Below are positions 17,674 through 26,837 of a stretch of 64,000 bases of DNA, one piece after another. Within the stretch, counting starts at the first letter, position 1. Each line of letters starts with the position of its first letter. This DNA is from CALOCN01 sp942491735 (GTDB taxonomy: Bacteria > Eisenbacteria > RBG-16-71-46 > JABDJR01): positions 744,001 to 808,000 of the forward strand of contig CALOCN010000001.1 in NCBI GenBank assembly GCA_942491735.1. Direction: 5' to 3'. Below the pieces are notes generated by a model. It was not told where the DNA came from. It saw only the letters and a list, made by a program, of their open reading frames with translations, and did no database searches. Both the position numbers and the translations under genes were made by a program.

Positions 17674-18795
17674 ATGAGTCAGGAAGAGGGAATCATTCTC
17701 GTTACAGGAGCCAACGGGTCCATCGGGCGGGCTGTGATGGAGCGGCTTGTCGGGCATTTTCCGGTGGTCATTGGGTTTGACCGGAGCGCCCCGGATCCTC
17801 CGCCCCCTGGGTGCGGCAGCATGGTCGTGGATCTCACGTCGGATCGCAGTGTTGCCGAAGGGCTGCGCACCCTGCGCGCCCACCATGGATCCCGCATCGC
17901 TACGGTCATCCACCTGGCGGCCTACTACGACTTTCTTGGACGATCGAGTTCTCTCTACGACGAGATAACTGTCAGGGGAACCGAACGCCTTGTCCGGGGC
18001 CTGACCCACCCGGACTTCAGCGTTGATCAGTTCGTTTTCTCAAGCACCATGCTGGTCCATAGGCCCGGGCGGCCCGGGATGCTGATCAACGAGGCATCGC
18101 CTATCGGCCCCACATGGGCGTATCCGGAGTCCAAGGTGCGTACGGAAGAGTTCTTGAGAAGAAACCGTGGGGAGATTCCAGTGGTCCTGCTCCGTATCTC
18201 GGGTGTGTACGATGACGAATGCCACTCGATTCCTCTCGCACATCAGATTCAACGCATCTACGAGAAGCAACTGACTAGCCGGCTCTATTCAGGAAACACC
18301 TCCCACGGCCAATCTTTCATGCACATGGAGGACCTGGTTGATGCGATCGAACGTGTCGTGGTGCGTCGCAGCGAGTTGCCGCCGGAAGTGCCCATCCTTT
18401 TGGGTGAGCCGGAGGTAGTCAACTACGATGAACTGCAGCACACTCTTGCTCGACTCATCCATGGAGAGGACTGGGAAACGATCGTCGTGCCCGGGGCGCT
18501 TGCCCCTTTGGCCAAGGCGGGTGCCTGGATGATGCAGCAGCTCCCGGGCGCCGACCCGTTCATTAGGCCCTGGATGATTGATCGAGCCAATGATCACTAC
18601 GCGCTCGACCTGACTCGGGCTCGCGAGCTACTGGAGTGGAAGCCGCAGCGTAGTCTCCGGGAGACCCTGCCGAAGATGGTCGCGGCACTGAAGTCGGATC
18701 CTGAGCACTGGTATCGTGAGAACAAGCTGGAGCCCGTAGAGGGCCCTGGAGAGGATGGGGATGTTGCTCCTCGGGGTGAGCCCGATGATGTCTAG
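17674..18795 (+). CDS. NAD-dependent epimerase/dehydratase (extended SDR)
   Basis: 373 residues. Rossmann motif TGANGSIG at about residues 11-18 after the first beta strand (IILVTG). The SDR-type active-site segment reads SSTMLVH, with the YxxxK equivalent YPESK (PTWAYPESKVRTEEFLRR). C-terminal region (about 290-350) ends in a helix seen in quinone- or sugar-nucleotide-type SDRs (LEWKPQRSLRETLPKMV). The start at 17674 has AGGAGA upstream. Downstream gene overlaps by 11 bases. Substrate not predictable; it could act on a lipid or quinone given its membrane-enzyme neighbours. Confidence 0.85.
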   Translation: MSQEEGIILVTGANGSIGRAVMERLVGHFPVVIGFDRSAPDPPPPGCGSMVVDLTSDRSVAEGLRTLRAHHGSRIATVIHLAAYYDFLGRSSSLYDEITVRGTERLVRGLTHPDFSVDQFVFSSTMLVHRPGRPGMLINEASPIGPTWAYPESKVRTEEFLRRNRGEIPVVLLRISGVYDDECHSIPLAHQIQRIYEKQLTSRLYSGNTSHGQSFMHMEDLVDAIERVVVRRSELPPEVPILLGEPEVVNYDELQHTLARLIHGEDWETIVVPGALAPLAKAGAWMMQQLPGADPFIRPWMIDRANDHYALDLTRARELLEWKPQRSLRETLPKMVAALKSDPEHWYRENKLEPVEGPGEDGDVAPRGEPDDV

Positions 18796-20218
18796 CCAGG
18801 ACGATCGCCGGCCCCGCCATTCTCATTCGGGGCAGGAGAGCCACTCCGGGGGCCATGCGCACCATTCGCCGCAACCCGCGGGCGACTCCGGGGGTGACCG
18901 GCCGGGCATGGGGATGCCCCCAGCCATGGAGCATGGCGGGGCCATCTGGCCCCACTACGCGAACATGATCCTGGGACTGTGGCTCATCACGAACGTCTAC
19001 TCAATGCGCTATGACAGCCCTCAGCTGCAGGTGAGTGACGGGGTAAGCGGATTGCTGGTAATCGTGCTCGCGGCGTTGTCTCTGTCCCCCCGCGGGGCAA
19101 TTCGATTGGCGGCGCCCTGGTTGAACTGCCTGGTTGGCACGTGGTTGTTGTTCGCCCCGCTGATTTTCTGGGCGCCCACCCCGGGTATCTACAACAGTGA
19201 CACGCTCATGGGTGTTCTGGTTATCTCGTTTGCAATCCTTGCCCCCGGCATGCCTGGGATGCGGATGGTGATGGGCCCGGACATACCCGACGGGTGGTCC
19301 TACAATCCATCGAGTTGGCCCCAGCGGGCTCCTGTCATCGCGCTCGCCCTTGTCGGATTCTTCCTGTCGCGACAGATGACCGCCTATCAGTTGGGGCATA
19401 CGGCGTCTTTCCTTGATCCGGTCTTTGGCACTGGAACACAGCAGGTGCTCACGTCCGACGTGTCGCGTGCCTTTCCTATCGCGGATGCCGGACTAGGTGC
19501 GGTGGCCTATGCAATCGAGTTTCTGATGGGTTTCATGGGTGACAGGGCACGTTGGCGAACGATGCCGTGGATGGTCATGTTCTTCGGGATTCTGGTTGTT
19601 CCGCTTGGCATTGTTAGCGTGACCCTCATCATTCTCCAGCCACTTGCGGTCGGCGCGTGGTGCACGCCTTGCTTGATCGCTGCTGCCTCGATGTTGGTAA
19701 TGATGTCCTTGACCCTGGATGAAGTGGTCGCAATGCTGCAGTTCCTGGTTCAAGCCAGACGAGAGGGGCAGTCGGCCTGGCGTGTGTTCTGGCTTGGCGG
19801 CGCTCTTCGCAGGCCCCCGACCCCCGCCGACACCCGCCCCGACACCGTCAGTCTGACGGCGATGCTCTGGGGTGTCGGGCTACCCTGGAACCTGGTCGCC
19901 ACTCTTGCCCTAGGCGTGTGGCTCGCCGCGGCACCTACGGTTCTTGGGAGTTCCGGTGACGCGGCATCCAGTGACCGTCTTGTGGGAGCCCTCATCGTGA
20001 CCGTTGTCATGATCGCGTTGGCGGACGTCGGGCGACCGGCCCGCTACCTCAGTATCCTGCTGGGAGCGTGGGTACTGGGAACGCCATGGCTGCTGGATGG
20101 GGCGACGGGAGCAACGATCTGGAACAACATAGTCGTTGGGACTCTGGTAATGCTCTTGAGCCTTCAGCGGGGAAGAGTCGGGGAGACATATGGCGACTAT
20201 CAACGGTTCATTAGGTGA
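18785..20218 (+). CDS. SPW-repeat / VKOR-like polytopic membrane protein
   Basis: 477 residues. The first about 60 are hydrophilic and His-rich (HSHSGQESHSGGHAHHS), followed by about a dozen membrane segments. Two SPW-repeat regions flank a VKOR-like core: IWPHYANMILGLWL and later LPWNLVATLALGVWL/LGTPWLL. The CxxC redox pair is WCTPCLIAAASMLVMM. VKOR proteins pass electrons between quinones and periplasmic disulfides. The start overlaps the epimerase end by 11 bases; ATG 18788 is an equally good alternative. The His-rich head could bind metal. Confidence 0.8.
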   Translation: MMSSQDDRRPRHSHSGQESHSGGHAHHSPQPAGDSGGDRPGMGMPPAMEHGGAIWPHYANMILGLWLITNVYSMRYDSPQLQVSDGVSGLLVIVLAALSLSPRGAIRLAAPWLNCLVGTWLLFAPLIFWAPTPGIYNSDTLMGVLVISFAILAPGMPGMRMVMGPDIPDGWSYNPSSWPQRAPVIALALVGFFLSRQMTAYQLGHTASFLDPVFGTGTQQVLTSDVSRAFPIADAGLGAVAYAIEFLMGFMGDRARWRTMPWMVMFFGILVVPLGIVSVTLIILQPLAVGAWCTPCLIAAASMLVMMSLTLDEVVAMLQFLVQARREGQSAWRVFWLGGALRRPPTPADTRPDTVSLTAMLWGVGLPWNLVATLALGVWLAAAPTVLGSSGDAASSDRLVGALIVTVVMIALADVGRPARYLSILLGAWVLGTPWLLDGATGATIWNNIVVGTLVMLLSLQRGRVGETYGDYQRFIR

Positions 20219-20278
20219 AGCGAACTCTGCGATCGCGGTCTCGGAGGCGGGCATCTCGGGCGAACCGGGAGCGATCGC

Positions 20279-20998
20279 ATGATCCCGGATGAGTACGTCT
20301 GGTTCATCTGGTCCATCTCGTTCCTGGTGCCCTGGGCCGCCGTCTATCTCGCAGTAGCCCGGCTCCGCAGAACGATGCTATGGGCCAGCGTGTTCACCGC
20401 CCCCTTCGGACTAACCGAGCCCCTCTTTGTGCCGGAGTACTGGAATCCGCCGAGCCTGTTTGATCTGGCAGCAAGGACGGGGTTTGACATTGAGAGCCTG
20501 ATCTTCTGTTTCGGAATCGGTGGGGTTGGATCGGTGACGTTTGCCGCGATCTCCCGCCGCGTGATGAGACCACTCTCCATCGAGGAGCGTGCCACCCCTC
20601 GGCATCGCTATCATCGTGTGGCACTCCTGACCCCGTTCGCCTTGTTCCTGGCCCTGGTCGGGTTACCGTGGAACCCCATCTACGCGTCAATTCTTGCCAT
20701 GCTGGGTGGTGCGGTGGCTGCGATGTCCTGCCGCCCCGATCTCAAATGGGCAATGGCGATAGGGGGAGGAGCGTTTCTTGTCTACTACCTGATATTTCTG
20801 GTGGGGCTGGAGGTGACGGCTCCCGGGTACATTGAACGCATCTGGAACCTCGACGCGCTCTCGGGAGTCCGGATGCTCTCGTTTCCCATCGAGGAAATCC
20901 TCTTTGCCGTGGCGTTCGGGATGTATTGGGCGGGCGTCTACGAGCACGCTACCTGGCATCGCGGGATTCACTTCCGGGGGGAGGTGGCACGAAAGTGA
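20279..20998 (+). CDS. Lycopene-cyclase-domain-like membrane protein
   Basis: 239 residues with six to seven membrane segments. Characteristic parts are PLFVPEYWNPPSLFDLAARTGFDIESLIFCF in the first half (shown here as a region, residues about 47-80) and a FPIEEILFAVAFG box near the C-terminus, the Glu-Glu pair of bacterial carotenoid (lycopene) cyclase-type domains. No other carotenoid gene lies nearby, so a true cyclase activity is uncertain. GGGAG precedes the ATG. Its 3' end overlaps the convergent EamA gene by 50 bases. Confidence 0.72.
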   Translation: MIPDEYVWFIWSISFLVPWAAVYLAVARLRRTMLWASVFTAPFGLTEPLFVPEYWNPPSLFDLAARTGFDIESLIFCFGIGGVGSVTFAAISRRVMRPLSIEERATPRHRYHRVALLTPFALFLALVGLPWNPIYASILAMLGGAVAAMSCRPDLKWAMAIGGGAFLVYYLIFLVGLEVTAPGYIERIWNLDALSGVRMLSFPIEEILFAVAFGMYWAGVYEHATWHRGIHFRGEVARK

Positions 20999-21860
20999 CA
21001 AGAGCCACACCGACTAGGGTAAGCAGGATTCCTCCCCAGCTCTCGGTCGATATGCGCTCCCGAAAGAGAAGCCACGCCAGGAGCACCGAAAGTGTGGGGG
21101 TCAATAGGGTCAGGCCATTGAGGGATATCAGTGAACCTGATTTCAGGAGTCGGTACCACATCCAGGATGCTCCGGCCGAGACGATGACACCAAGATACAG
21201 CTGGCCGATGATGAACCGGGAAGTCCACTTTACGTCGGCGTCAACTTCAGCAATCGCACTCCAGAAGAAGAGGCCAACTGCACCGATCGCATACTGCCAG
21301 GCAACAGCGGTGAGGGGGGCGATCCGGTTCGAAACCGCTTTGATGAGGAGGTTGCCGGCTGCAAGCCCGAAGGCGGCCAGGAGACCAAGCCCGACACCGA
21401 GTCTCCACGTCTCGGCTGCGGAGGATGAGCCGGAAAGGGTGGTCAAGGCCACGCCGGCAATACCTACCAGGAGGCCGAGCCCCCGACGCAGGGACAGCGT
21501 ATCCCCGAAGAACCAGACGGCCAAGGGCGCTACGAGGAGCGCTTGGCTATTGGCGAGTACGGCCGGAATGGTTGCTCCAGAGAGCTTGACGCTGAGGAAC
21601 ATGCCTGCGAGCCCGAGGGTCGTGTTGGTCAAGCCGAGCGCGACAAGCCATGGCCAAGAGTTGCGGGGGGGGAAGAGTCGCCTCGTTGCCGCGGCGAGGG
21701 CGAGCAGCACGATGGCGCCGATTGCGGCCCTGATAGCGGCATAAAGCAGCGGCGGAGCATCACCTTCCGTGCCCTTGATGGCGACGAAGCAACTGCTCCA
21801 GACCAGTACAGTCAAGAGACCCGAGACCCGGCGTGTGCCACGGACCTGAATCACCCTCAC
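20949..21860 (-). CDS. EamA/DMT-family transporter
   Basis: About 303 residues with ten membrane segments in two five-helix halves: AAIRAAIGAIVLL and NSQALLVAPLAVWFFGD in the first, WQYAIGAVGLF and TPTLSVLLAWLLFRERIS in the second. Both halves show the P/T-xxxxLLAWLLFGE-type ending of EamA domains, so it is probably a metabolite exporter. The GTG at 21860 is the best start I can find but has no good ribosome site; the frame stays open to 21962. The gene converges on and overlaps the lycopene-cyclase-like gene by 50 bases. Confidence 0.85.
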   Translation of the reverse strand: MRVIQVRGTRRVSGLLTVLVWSSCFVAIKGTEGDAPPLLYAAIRAAIGAIVLLALAAATRRLFPPRNSWPWLVALGLTNTTLGLAGMFLSVKLSGATIPAVLANSQALLVAPLAVWFFGDTLSLRRGLGLLVGIAGVALTTLSGSSSAAETWRLGVGLGLLAAFGLAAGNLLIKAVSNRIAPLTAVAWQYAIGAVGLFFWSAIAEVDADVKWTSRFIIGQLYLGVIVSAGASWMWYRLLKSGSLISLNGLTLLTPTLSVLLAWLLFRERISTESWGGILLTLVGVALVTFVPPPPGSESRDAR

Positions 21861-22039
21861 TTGACAACGCCATCCCGTCCCGGGCAGTGTAGGACGACGG
21901 TCAGGCGACGATGCGGGCTGTCGACTCTGATGTTCGTTTTCATGACCCGTCCAGGGTAGCAAACCGGGTATCTTCCGTGATCCGATCTTGCATCAGGAGG
22001 ACCATCTATCACCCTCACCGTGTTCTCTGGAGGAGTCAG

Positions 22040-22870
22040 ATGATTCGTGTGCCGCAGTCGTTCAAGATCAAGGTCACTGTACTGGCCCTCTGCGCCCTGC
22101 TCGTAGCTTCAGGGGGCGAGACCCACGACTATTGGCTGAGTCCGGATCAGGGCATCTTGGCCGTCGGGGACCGTCTCTCCATCCAGCTTCTGGTCGGAGA
22201 TCGGCTCGAATCGGAGGTCGAGCGCCCGCTGCAGAAGGAGATTACTACCCGCTACGAATGGGTGAGCGACAATGGGACCATTGATCTCCTGGAGGCGTTG
22301 CCTGACAGCGCACAGCCGGTATTCAACCAAGTTATCCAAACCGAAGGGACGTCCCTCGTCCTCATGGACCGGGACTATTACCTCATCGAGAGTACTTATG
22401 AGCGTTTCCGGAGCTTCCTCGCCCATGAAGAACAGGAAACGATCGGGGAAAAGGTCAAGGACATTCCGGGCGAGCAGGCTCTGCGCCGGCGATATGCGCG
22501 CAACCTGAAGTCTCTGGTTTGCGTGGGTGCAGGTGGGGGTGCGGATCTGCACGATCGCACCGTGGGGCAGAAGCTGGAGATCATTCTGCTCCAGAATCCC
22601 TGCGACCTCGGGGATGATGCGGAGCTAGGCATCCGGGTCCTGTTCGACGGCGAGCCGCTCGAAGAAGCCTTGGTCCGTGCTTTCGTCGGGAGGGATGAGG
22701 CCTTGGTCGCTGAGATGAGCGAGCGGTCGGATGCCGCGGGTTTGGTGCATTTCCGGCTGGGACACGAAGGGCTCTGGGTCATTCGGGTTTCCCAGGTTAT
22801 GGAATCTGTGGATCCGGAAACGGCGGACTGGGACACTCACTACGCGACTTTCAGCTTCATCCACCCCTAG
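22040..22870 (+). CDS. Exported DUF4198-like protein
   Basis: 276 residues. A signal peptide (KVTVLALCALLVASGG, about 11-27) precedes HDYWLSPD at the mature N-terminus, the usual opening of DUF4198 (NikM/CbiK-like) periplasmic proteins. The C-terminal half is a beta-sandwich-like domain (LGIRVLFDGEPLEEALVRAF, DAAGLVHFRL, GLWVIRV) of that family. GGAGG precedes the ATG at 22040; the frame back to 21911 has no signal. Proteins of this family often associate with metal (Ni/Co) uptake or TonB systems, but no such gene lies next to it. Confidence 0.75.
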   Translation: MIRVPQSFKIKVTVLALCALLVASGGETHDYWLSPDQGILAVGDRLSIQLLVGDRLESEVERPLQKEITTRYEWVSDNGTIDLLEALPDSAQPVFNQVIQTEGTSLVLMDRDYYLIESTYERFRSFLAHEEQETIGEKVKDIPGEQALRRRYARNLKSLVCVGAGGGADLHDRTVGQKLEIILLQNPCDLGDDAELGIRVLFDGEPLEEALVRAFVGRDEALVAEMSERSDAAGLVHFRLGHEGLWVIRVSQVMESVDPETADWDTHYATFSFIHP

Positions 22871-22974
22871 GTCTTTGAACGGGGAGAGAAGAACCGAGGG
22901 CCAGGAACACCGTCCTTGGTGCCCGTATGACATGCCGAAGGCCGATCCTTCAGCCCAAGGTGACACCCCGACCC

Positions 22975-25944
22975 ATGCTCGACGAAACCACCAGCAACCT
23001 TCCCGAGCTGGAAGACCGACTCCAGCACTTCCAGACCCTCATGCCCCACCGGGTGGAGAAGATCCTCCTCGTGGCGAGTCCCTATGACTCCTTTCTTCTG
23101 GGGGAGTACGGGAAGCTGGATCAGGCCAACCTGAACGAGCTCATGGAGTTGAGTCTCAAGCAGGCGCCCGGTCTCTCCCGCGTTTCCACCGGATCCGAGG
23201 CCCTGGCCAAGCTCCGCAAGCAGCGCTTCGACCTGGTCATCACCTCGCTTCACATCGGCGACATGGAGGCCGACCGGCTGGCCCATCGCATCAAGAAGCA
23301 CCATCCGGACCTTCCCGTCGTTCTTCTGGCCTTCGACGATCGCGAGCTGGAAGCGGTCACCGCCCGCGGGAAGCCGGAGGGAGTGGACCGGGTGTTCGTG
23401 TGGCATGGCGACTTCCGCATTCTCATGGCCATCGTCAAGACGGTGGAAGACGGTTGGAACGTGGCCGAGGACGTGGAGCTGGCCGGGGTAAGCGTGATCA
23501 TCCTCATCGAGGACTCGGTGCGCTACTACTCGCAGTTCCTGCCCGACTTCTATACCGAGCTCATGATGCAATCGGAACGGGTCATTGCCGAGGGGGTCAA
23601 CCTGACCCACAAGGTCATGCGCATGCGGGCACGTCCCAAGATCCTTCTCTGCACCTCCTACGAGGAGGCCGAGGCCAACTTCCGTCTCTACCGCGACGTG
23701 CTCCTGGGAGTCATCTCCGATGTCGACTTCCCTCGCGGAGGGAAGTCCGATCCGGACGCGGGGCTGGACTTTGCCCGCATGGTACGCAAGGAGATCCCGG
23801 ATCTCCCGATCATGCTCCAGACCCGCGATGCCCCGATCATCGATCGGGCGCGCGAGGTCGAGGCCAACGTGCTGCTCAAGGACTCGCCGTTGCTCCTGCG
23901 GGAGCTCCGCCGCTTCATGCTGGAGAACTTCGGGTTCGGCGACTTCGTGTTCCGCGACCCGGAGGGCCGGGAGGTCAAGCGTGCGGGCAGCCTGCGCGCC
24001 ATGGAAGCGGTGCTTCCCGACGTCCCGGACGACTCGGTCTTTCTCCATGCCAGCCGCAACCACTTCTCCATCTGGCTGCGGGCGCGGACCGAGTTCCGGC
24101 TGGCCCAGACCCTGCGGCGGCGGGATGTCTCGGAGTTCAACTCGGTCGCGGACGTGCGGCACTATCTCGTCGAGTCCATTCGGGAATTCCGGCGCGAGCG
24201 GCAGAGCGGCGTGGTTGCGCATTTCGAGAAGGAAAGCTTCGACCCGGCGGCGAGCTTCGCCAAGATCGGTACCGGCTCCATGGGGGGCAAGGCGCGCGGG
24301 CTCGCTTTCGTGCGTCAGCTTCTCTACAACCACCGGGTGCGGGACAATTTTCCCGGGGTGCGTATCGCGGTTCCGCCCGCGGTGGTCATCGCCACCGACG
24401 TGTTCGACCGTTTCATGGACGAGAACGATCTTCGGGACTTTGCCCTGAGTGAACCGGACGATGAGGCGATCGAGAACGCCTTCCTGCGGGCCCGCTTTCC
24501 ACGCAAGGCCCTGGGGGCCCTGTACCGCTACCTGGACAAGGTGAAGTACCCGCTCGCCGTGCGCTCCTCCAGCCTCATGGAGGACTCGCAGCACCAGCCC
24601 TTCGCGGGAATCTACCGCACGGTCATGGTTCCCAATACGAAGGTGACCCTGCGTGACCGCCGGCGAGCGGTGGTGCGTGCGATCAAACGGGTCTACGCCT
24701 CCACGTTCACCGCCTCGGCCAAGGCCTACTTCAAGACCACCGCGTACCGCCACGAGGAAGAGAAGATGGCGGTGATCATCCAGCGGGTGGGGGGGGCGCA
24801 GCACGGAGACCGCTTCTATCCGGAAATCGCGGGTGTGGCGCGTTCCCACAACTTCTATCCCATTGCCCCCATGCAGGCCGACGACGGCATCGCCTCGGTC
24901 GCCTTGGGCCTGGGCAAGACCGTGGTCGACGGCGGCCGCTCCTATCGGTTCTGCCCCAGCTATCCGGAGCGTCTTCTGGACGCCGGGTCCCCGCGGGACC
25001 TGCTTCCGGTGGCCCAGACCCGGTTCTACGCCCTGGAGCTCGACCCCGCCATCGACGAGGATCGCGAGCCGGTCGGCTCCTTCACCCTGGAGGTGGCGCG
25101 GGAGGATCAGACCCTGGACTCGGTGGCCTCGGTGTACTCGCCCGAGAACGACGCGGTCTACGACGGCCTCGCCCGTCCGGGCTCCCCCTTTGTTTCCATG
25201 GCTCCGGTGCTCAAGTACGGCGTCTTTCCGTTGGCCGACGTCATCCGGCTCCTGCTGGAGATCGGGGAGCGCGGCATGAACATGCCGGTGGAGATCGAGT
25301 TCGCGGTCAACCTGTCCCCTCCGGCGGGAAAGCGGATGCAGTTCCTCCTGCTCCAGCTGCGCCCCATGGTGCTCAGCGGCGAATCGGAGCGGGTCAAGAT
25401 CGGGCGCATCCGGCCCGAGACCACGGTGGCCCGGAGCGAACGGGTGCTGGGTCACGGACGAATCGATGGGATCCGGGACCTGGTGGTGGTGGACCGGGAC
25501 GAGATGGACCGCGCGGACACGCCGGAGATCGCGCTCCAGGTGGGGCGTTTCAACGCCGAACTGGTGGAGGCCCGCTTGCCCTACGGGTTGATCGGAGTCG
25601 GACGATGGGGCTCCTCCGAACCCTGGCTGGGTATCCCGGTGACCTGGGACCAGATCGCCGGCGCGCGGGTCATTGTCGAGGCCGAGCCGCGGGATCTCCA
25701 TGTGGCCCCTTCCCAGGGATCCCACTTCTTCCACAATCTCACCTCGTCCCTGGTGGGGTACTTCACGGTAAACTCGAACGAGGGATTCGTGGATTGGGAG
25801 TGGCTGCGCGGCTGCGAAACGGTGGAGACGGTGGGCTGTGTGCGACACATCCGGTTTCGGGAACCGGTCACGGTGATCATGGATAGCCGAACCGGAAAGG
25901 GCGTGATCCTCAAGCCGGGGATATCCCACGGGAACAAGGACTAG
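22975..25944 (+). CDS. PEP-synthase-like (PPDK N-domain) protein with two N-terminal receiver-like domains
   Basis: 989 residues. Receiver-like region 1 (about 25-125: KILLVASPYDSF ... FDLVITSLHIGDME) and receiver-like region 2 (about 145-300: VSVIILIEDSVRYY ... GVISDVDFPRGG, with the VISD Asp as phospho-acceptor candidate). An ATP-grasp domain follows, like the nucleotide-binding domain of PEP synthase/PPDK: IGTGSMGGKARGLAFVR, then YPLAVRSSSLMEDSQHQPFAGIY and MAVIIQRVGG. The phospho-histidine and PEP/pyruvate domains of true PEP synthases are not recognisable. It could phosphorylate a protein or small molecule under phosphorelay control. ATG 22975 follows AAGGTGA; an ATG at 22927 is the alternative. 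Confidence 0.8.
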   Translation: MLDETTSNLPELEDRLQHFQTLMPHRVEKILLVASPYDSFLLGEYGKLDQANLNELMELSLKQAPGLSRVSTGSEALAKLRKQRFDLVITSLHIGDMEADRLAHRIKKHHPDLPVVLLAFDDRELEAVTARGKPEGVDRVFVWHGDFRILMAIVKTVEDGWNVAEDVELAGVSVIILIEDSVRYYSQFLPDFYTELMMQSERVIAEGVNLTHKVMRMRARPKILLCTSYEEAEANFRLYRDVLLGVISDVDFPRGGKSDPDAGLDFARMVRKEIPDLPIMLQTRDAPIIDRAREVEANVLLKDSPLLLRELRRFMLENFGFGDFVFRDPEGREVKRAGSLRAMEAVLPDVPDDSVFLHASRNHFSIWLRARTEFRLAQTLRRRDVSEFNSVADVRHYLVESIREFRRERQSGVVAHFEKESFDPAASFAKIGTGSMGGKARGLAFVRQLLYNHRVRDNFPGVRIAVPPAVVIATDVFDRFMDENDLRDFALSEPDDEAIENAFLRARFPRKALGALYRYLDKVKYPLAVRSSSLMEDSQHQPFAGIYRTVMVPNTKVTLRDRRRAVVRAIKRVYASTFTASAKAYFKTTAYRHEEEKMAVIIQRVGGAQHGDRFYPEIAGVARSHNFYPIAPMQADDGIASVALGLGKTVVDGGRSYRFCPSYPERLLDAGSPRDLLPVAQTRFYALELDPAIDEDREPVGSFTLEVAREDQTLDSVASVYSPENDAVYDGLARPGSPFVSMAPVLKYGVFPLADVIRLLLEIGERGMNMPVEIEFAVNLSPPAGKRMQFLLLQLRPMVLSGESERVKIGRIRPETTVARSERVLGHGRIDGIRDLVVVDRDEMDRADTPEIALQVGRFNAELVEARLPYGLIGVGRWGSSEPWLGIPVTWDQIAGARVIVEAEPRDLHVAPSQGSHFFHNLTSSLVGYFTVNSNEGFVDWEWLRGCETVETVGCVRHIRFREPVTVIMDSRTGKGVILKPGISHGNKD

Positions 25945-25946
25945 CC

Positions 25947-26330
25947 ATGGCGGTAACGTATCGGATCGACAACGACCTTCTGATCCTGGACTGCGAGGGT
26001 GAGTACCCGCGCGAGGACGTGGAGCGGGTGTTCGTGCGGGCCATGAAGGACGCGGCCACCCCGCAGCGGGTTCATCTCCTCCTGGACGTCACCGGGTCCA
26101 GGTCGCTCTCCGGCCGGTCCAGCAACGAGATTCGCCGCACCGCGATGGCCCTCGGGCCGTGTGCCGAACGTCTCGGCGGGCGCGCCGCGGTGCTTGCCAC
26201 CTCGGACGTCCACTACGGCCTGTGCCGGATGGGCGCGGTGTACTCGGAAGCCAAGGGGGTGCGCGTTCAGGTGTTCAAGGAACGCACCGAGGCCCTGGCC
26301 TGGCTCCGGGAAGAGTTCGCCGCCTCGTGA
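25947..26330 (+). CDS. STAS/SpoIIAA-like domain protein
   Basis: 127 residues with alternating strands and helices: VTYRIDNDLLILDCEGEYPREDVERVF, then RVHLLLDVTGSR, AAVLATSDVHYGLCRMG and VRVQVFKERTEALAWLREEF. This is the pattern of stand-alone SpoIIAA-like/STAS folds. It starts 2 bases after the receiver/PEP-synthase-like gene and its stop overlaps the acetyltransferase start (GTGA), so the three form an operon. A regulatory partner role for the upstream enzyme is inferred. Confidence 0.65.
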   Translation: MAVTYRIDNDLLILDCEGEYPREDVERVFVRAMKDAATPQRVHLLLDVTGSRSLSGRSSNEIRRTAMALGPCAERLGGRAAVLATSDVHYGLCRMGAVYSEAKGVRVQVFKERTEALAWLREEFAAS

Positions 26331-26818
26331 CGTCTCCCCAGGATCCGGGCATCGGGGCCGCCTACACCCTGCGTCCCGCCGAGCGGGAGGACTTCGAGTT
26401 CACCTACCGGCTGGTCGAGACCAGCTTTCGCCATCTGGTGGAGCGGGTGCGACCCTGGGACGGAGCCGAGGAACGCAGCCACCTGCGGGAGCGGTTTCGT
26501 CCGGGCCTGGACTCCATCGTCATGGTGGGTCGCCGCCCGGTGGGTCATCTGGGAGTGAGGGAGACGGAAGCCTCGCTCGAGCTGGGGATGATCGTCATCG
26601 ACCCGGAATACCAGGGACGGGGCATCGGGACCGCGCTGATCGAGTCGGTCCTGGAGCGGGGAGGCATGATTGCCAAACCGGTCACCCTCTGGGTCAATCA
26701 CGACAATCAGGGTGCGATACGGCTCTACCGCCGACTGGGATTCCGCGTGGTGCGGGAGGTGGAACGGCCGGAGCGACGGGAGCGCAGGCTCCTGATGACG
26801 GTCGATCCGCGGGACTAG
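26327..26818 (+). CDS. GNAT-family N-acetyltransferase
   Basis: 163 residues. Acetyl-CoA binding motif A is clear: LGMIVIDPEYQGRGIGTALIES (residues about 85-106), followed by N-x-A-I-R-L-Y-R-R-L-G-F, the motif B helix. The GTG at 26327 overlaps the previous stop as GTGA; an in-frame ATG-type start further upstream would run through the STAS gene. Substrate unknown; it may modify the upstream enzyme or a small molecule. Confidence 0.88.
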   Translation: MTSPQDPGIGAAYTLRPAEREDFEFTYRLVETSFRHLVERVRPWDGAEERSHLRERFRPGLDSIVMVGRRPVGHLGVRETEASLELGMIVIDPEYQGRGIGTALIESVLERGGMIAKPVTLWVNHDNQGAIRLYRRLGFRVVREVERPERRERRLLMTVDPRD

Positions 26819-26837
26819 CGTCGTTCCCCGGTTCGGG

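Noticed and set aside
20229..20278. Two copies of the octamer GCGATCGC 42 bases apart
   Set aside because: A GC-rich palindrome of this kind is expected by chance in such DNA and no function is suggested beyond the ribosome site next to the second copy.
22871..22974. Possible hairpin around 22900-22925 as a terminator after the DUF4198 gene
   Set aside because: Pairing is broken by several mismatches and no T-run follows.
22867..25929. 1020-codon open frame on the minus strand opposite the PEP-synthase-like gene
   Set aside because: It is an antisense shadow produced by GC-rich codon bias; the protein is Arg/His/Gly-rich with no domain and no ribosome site.
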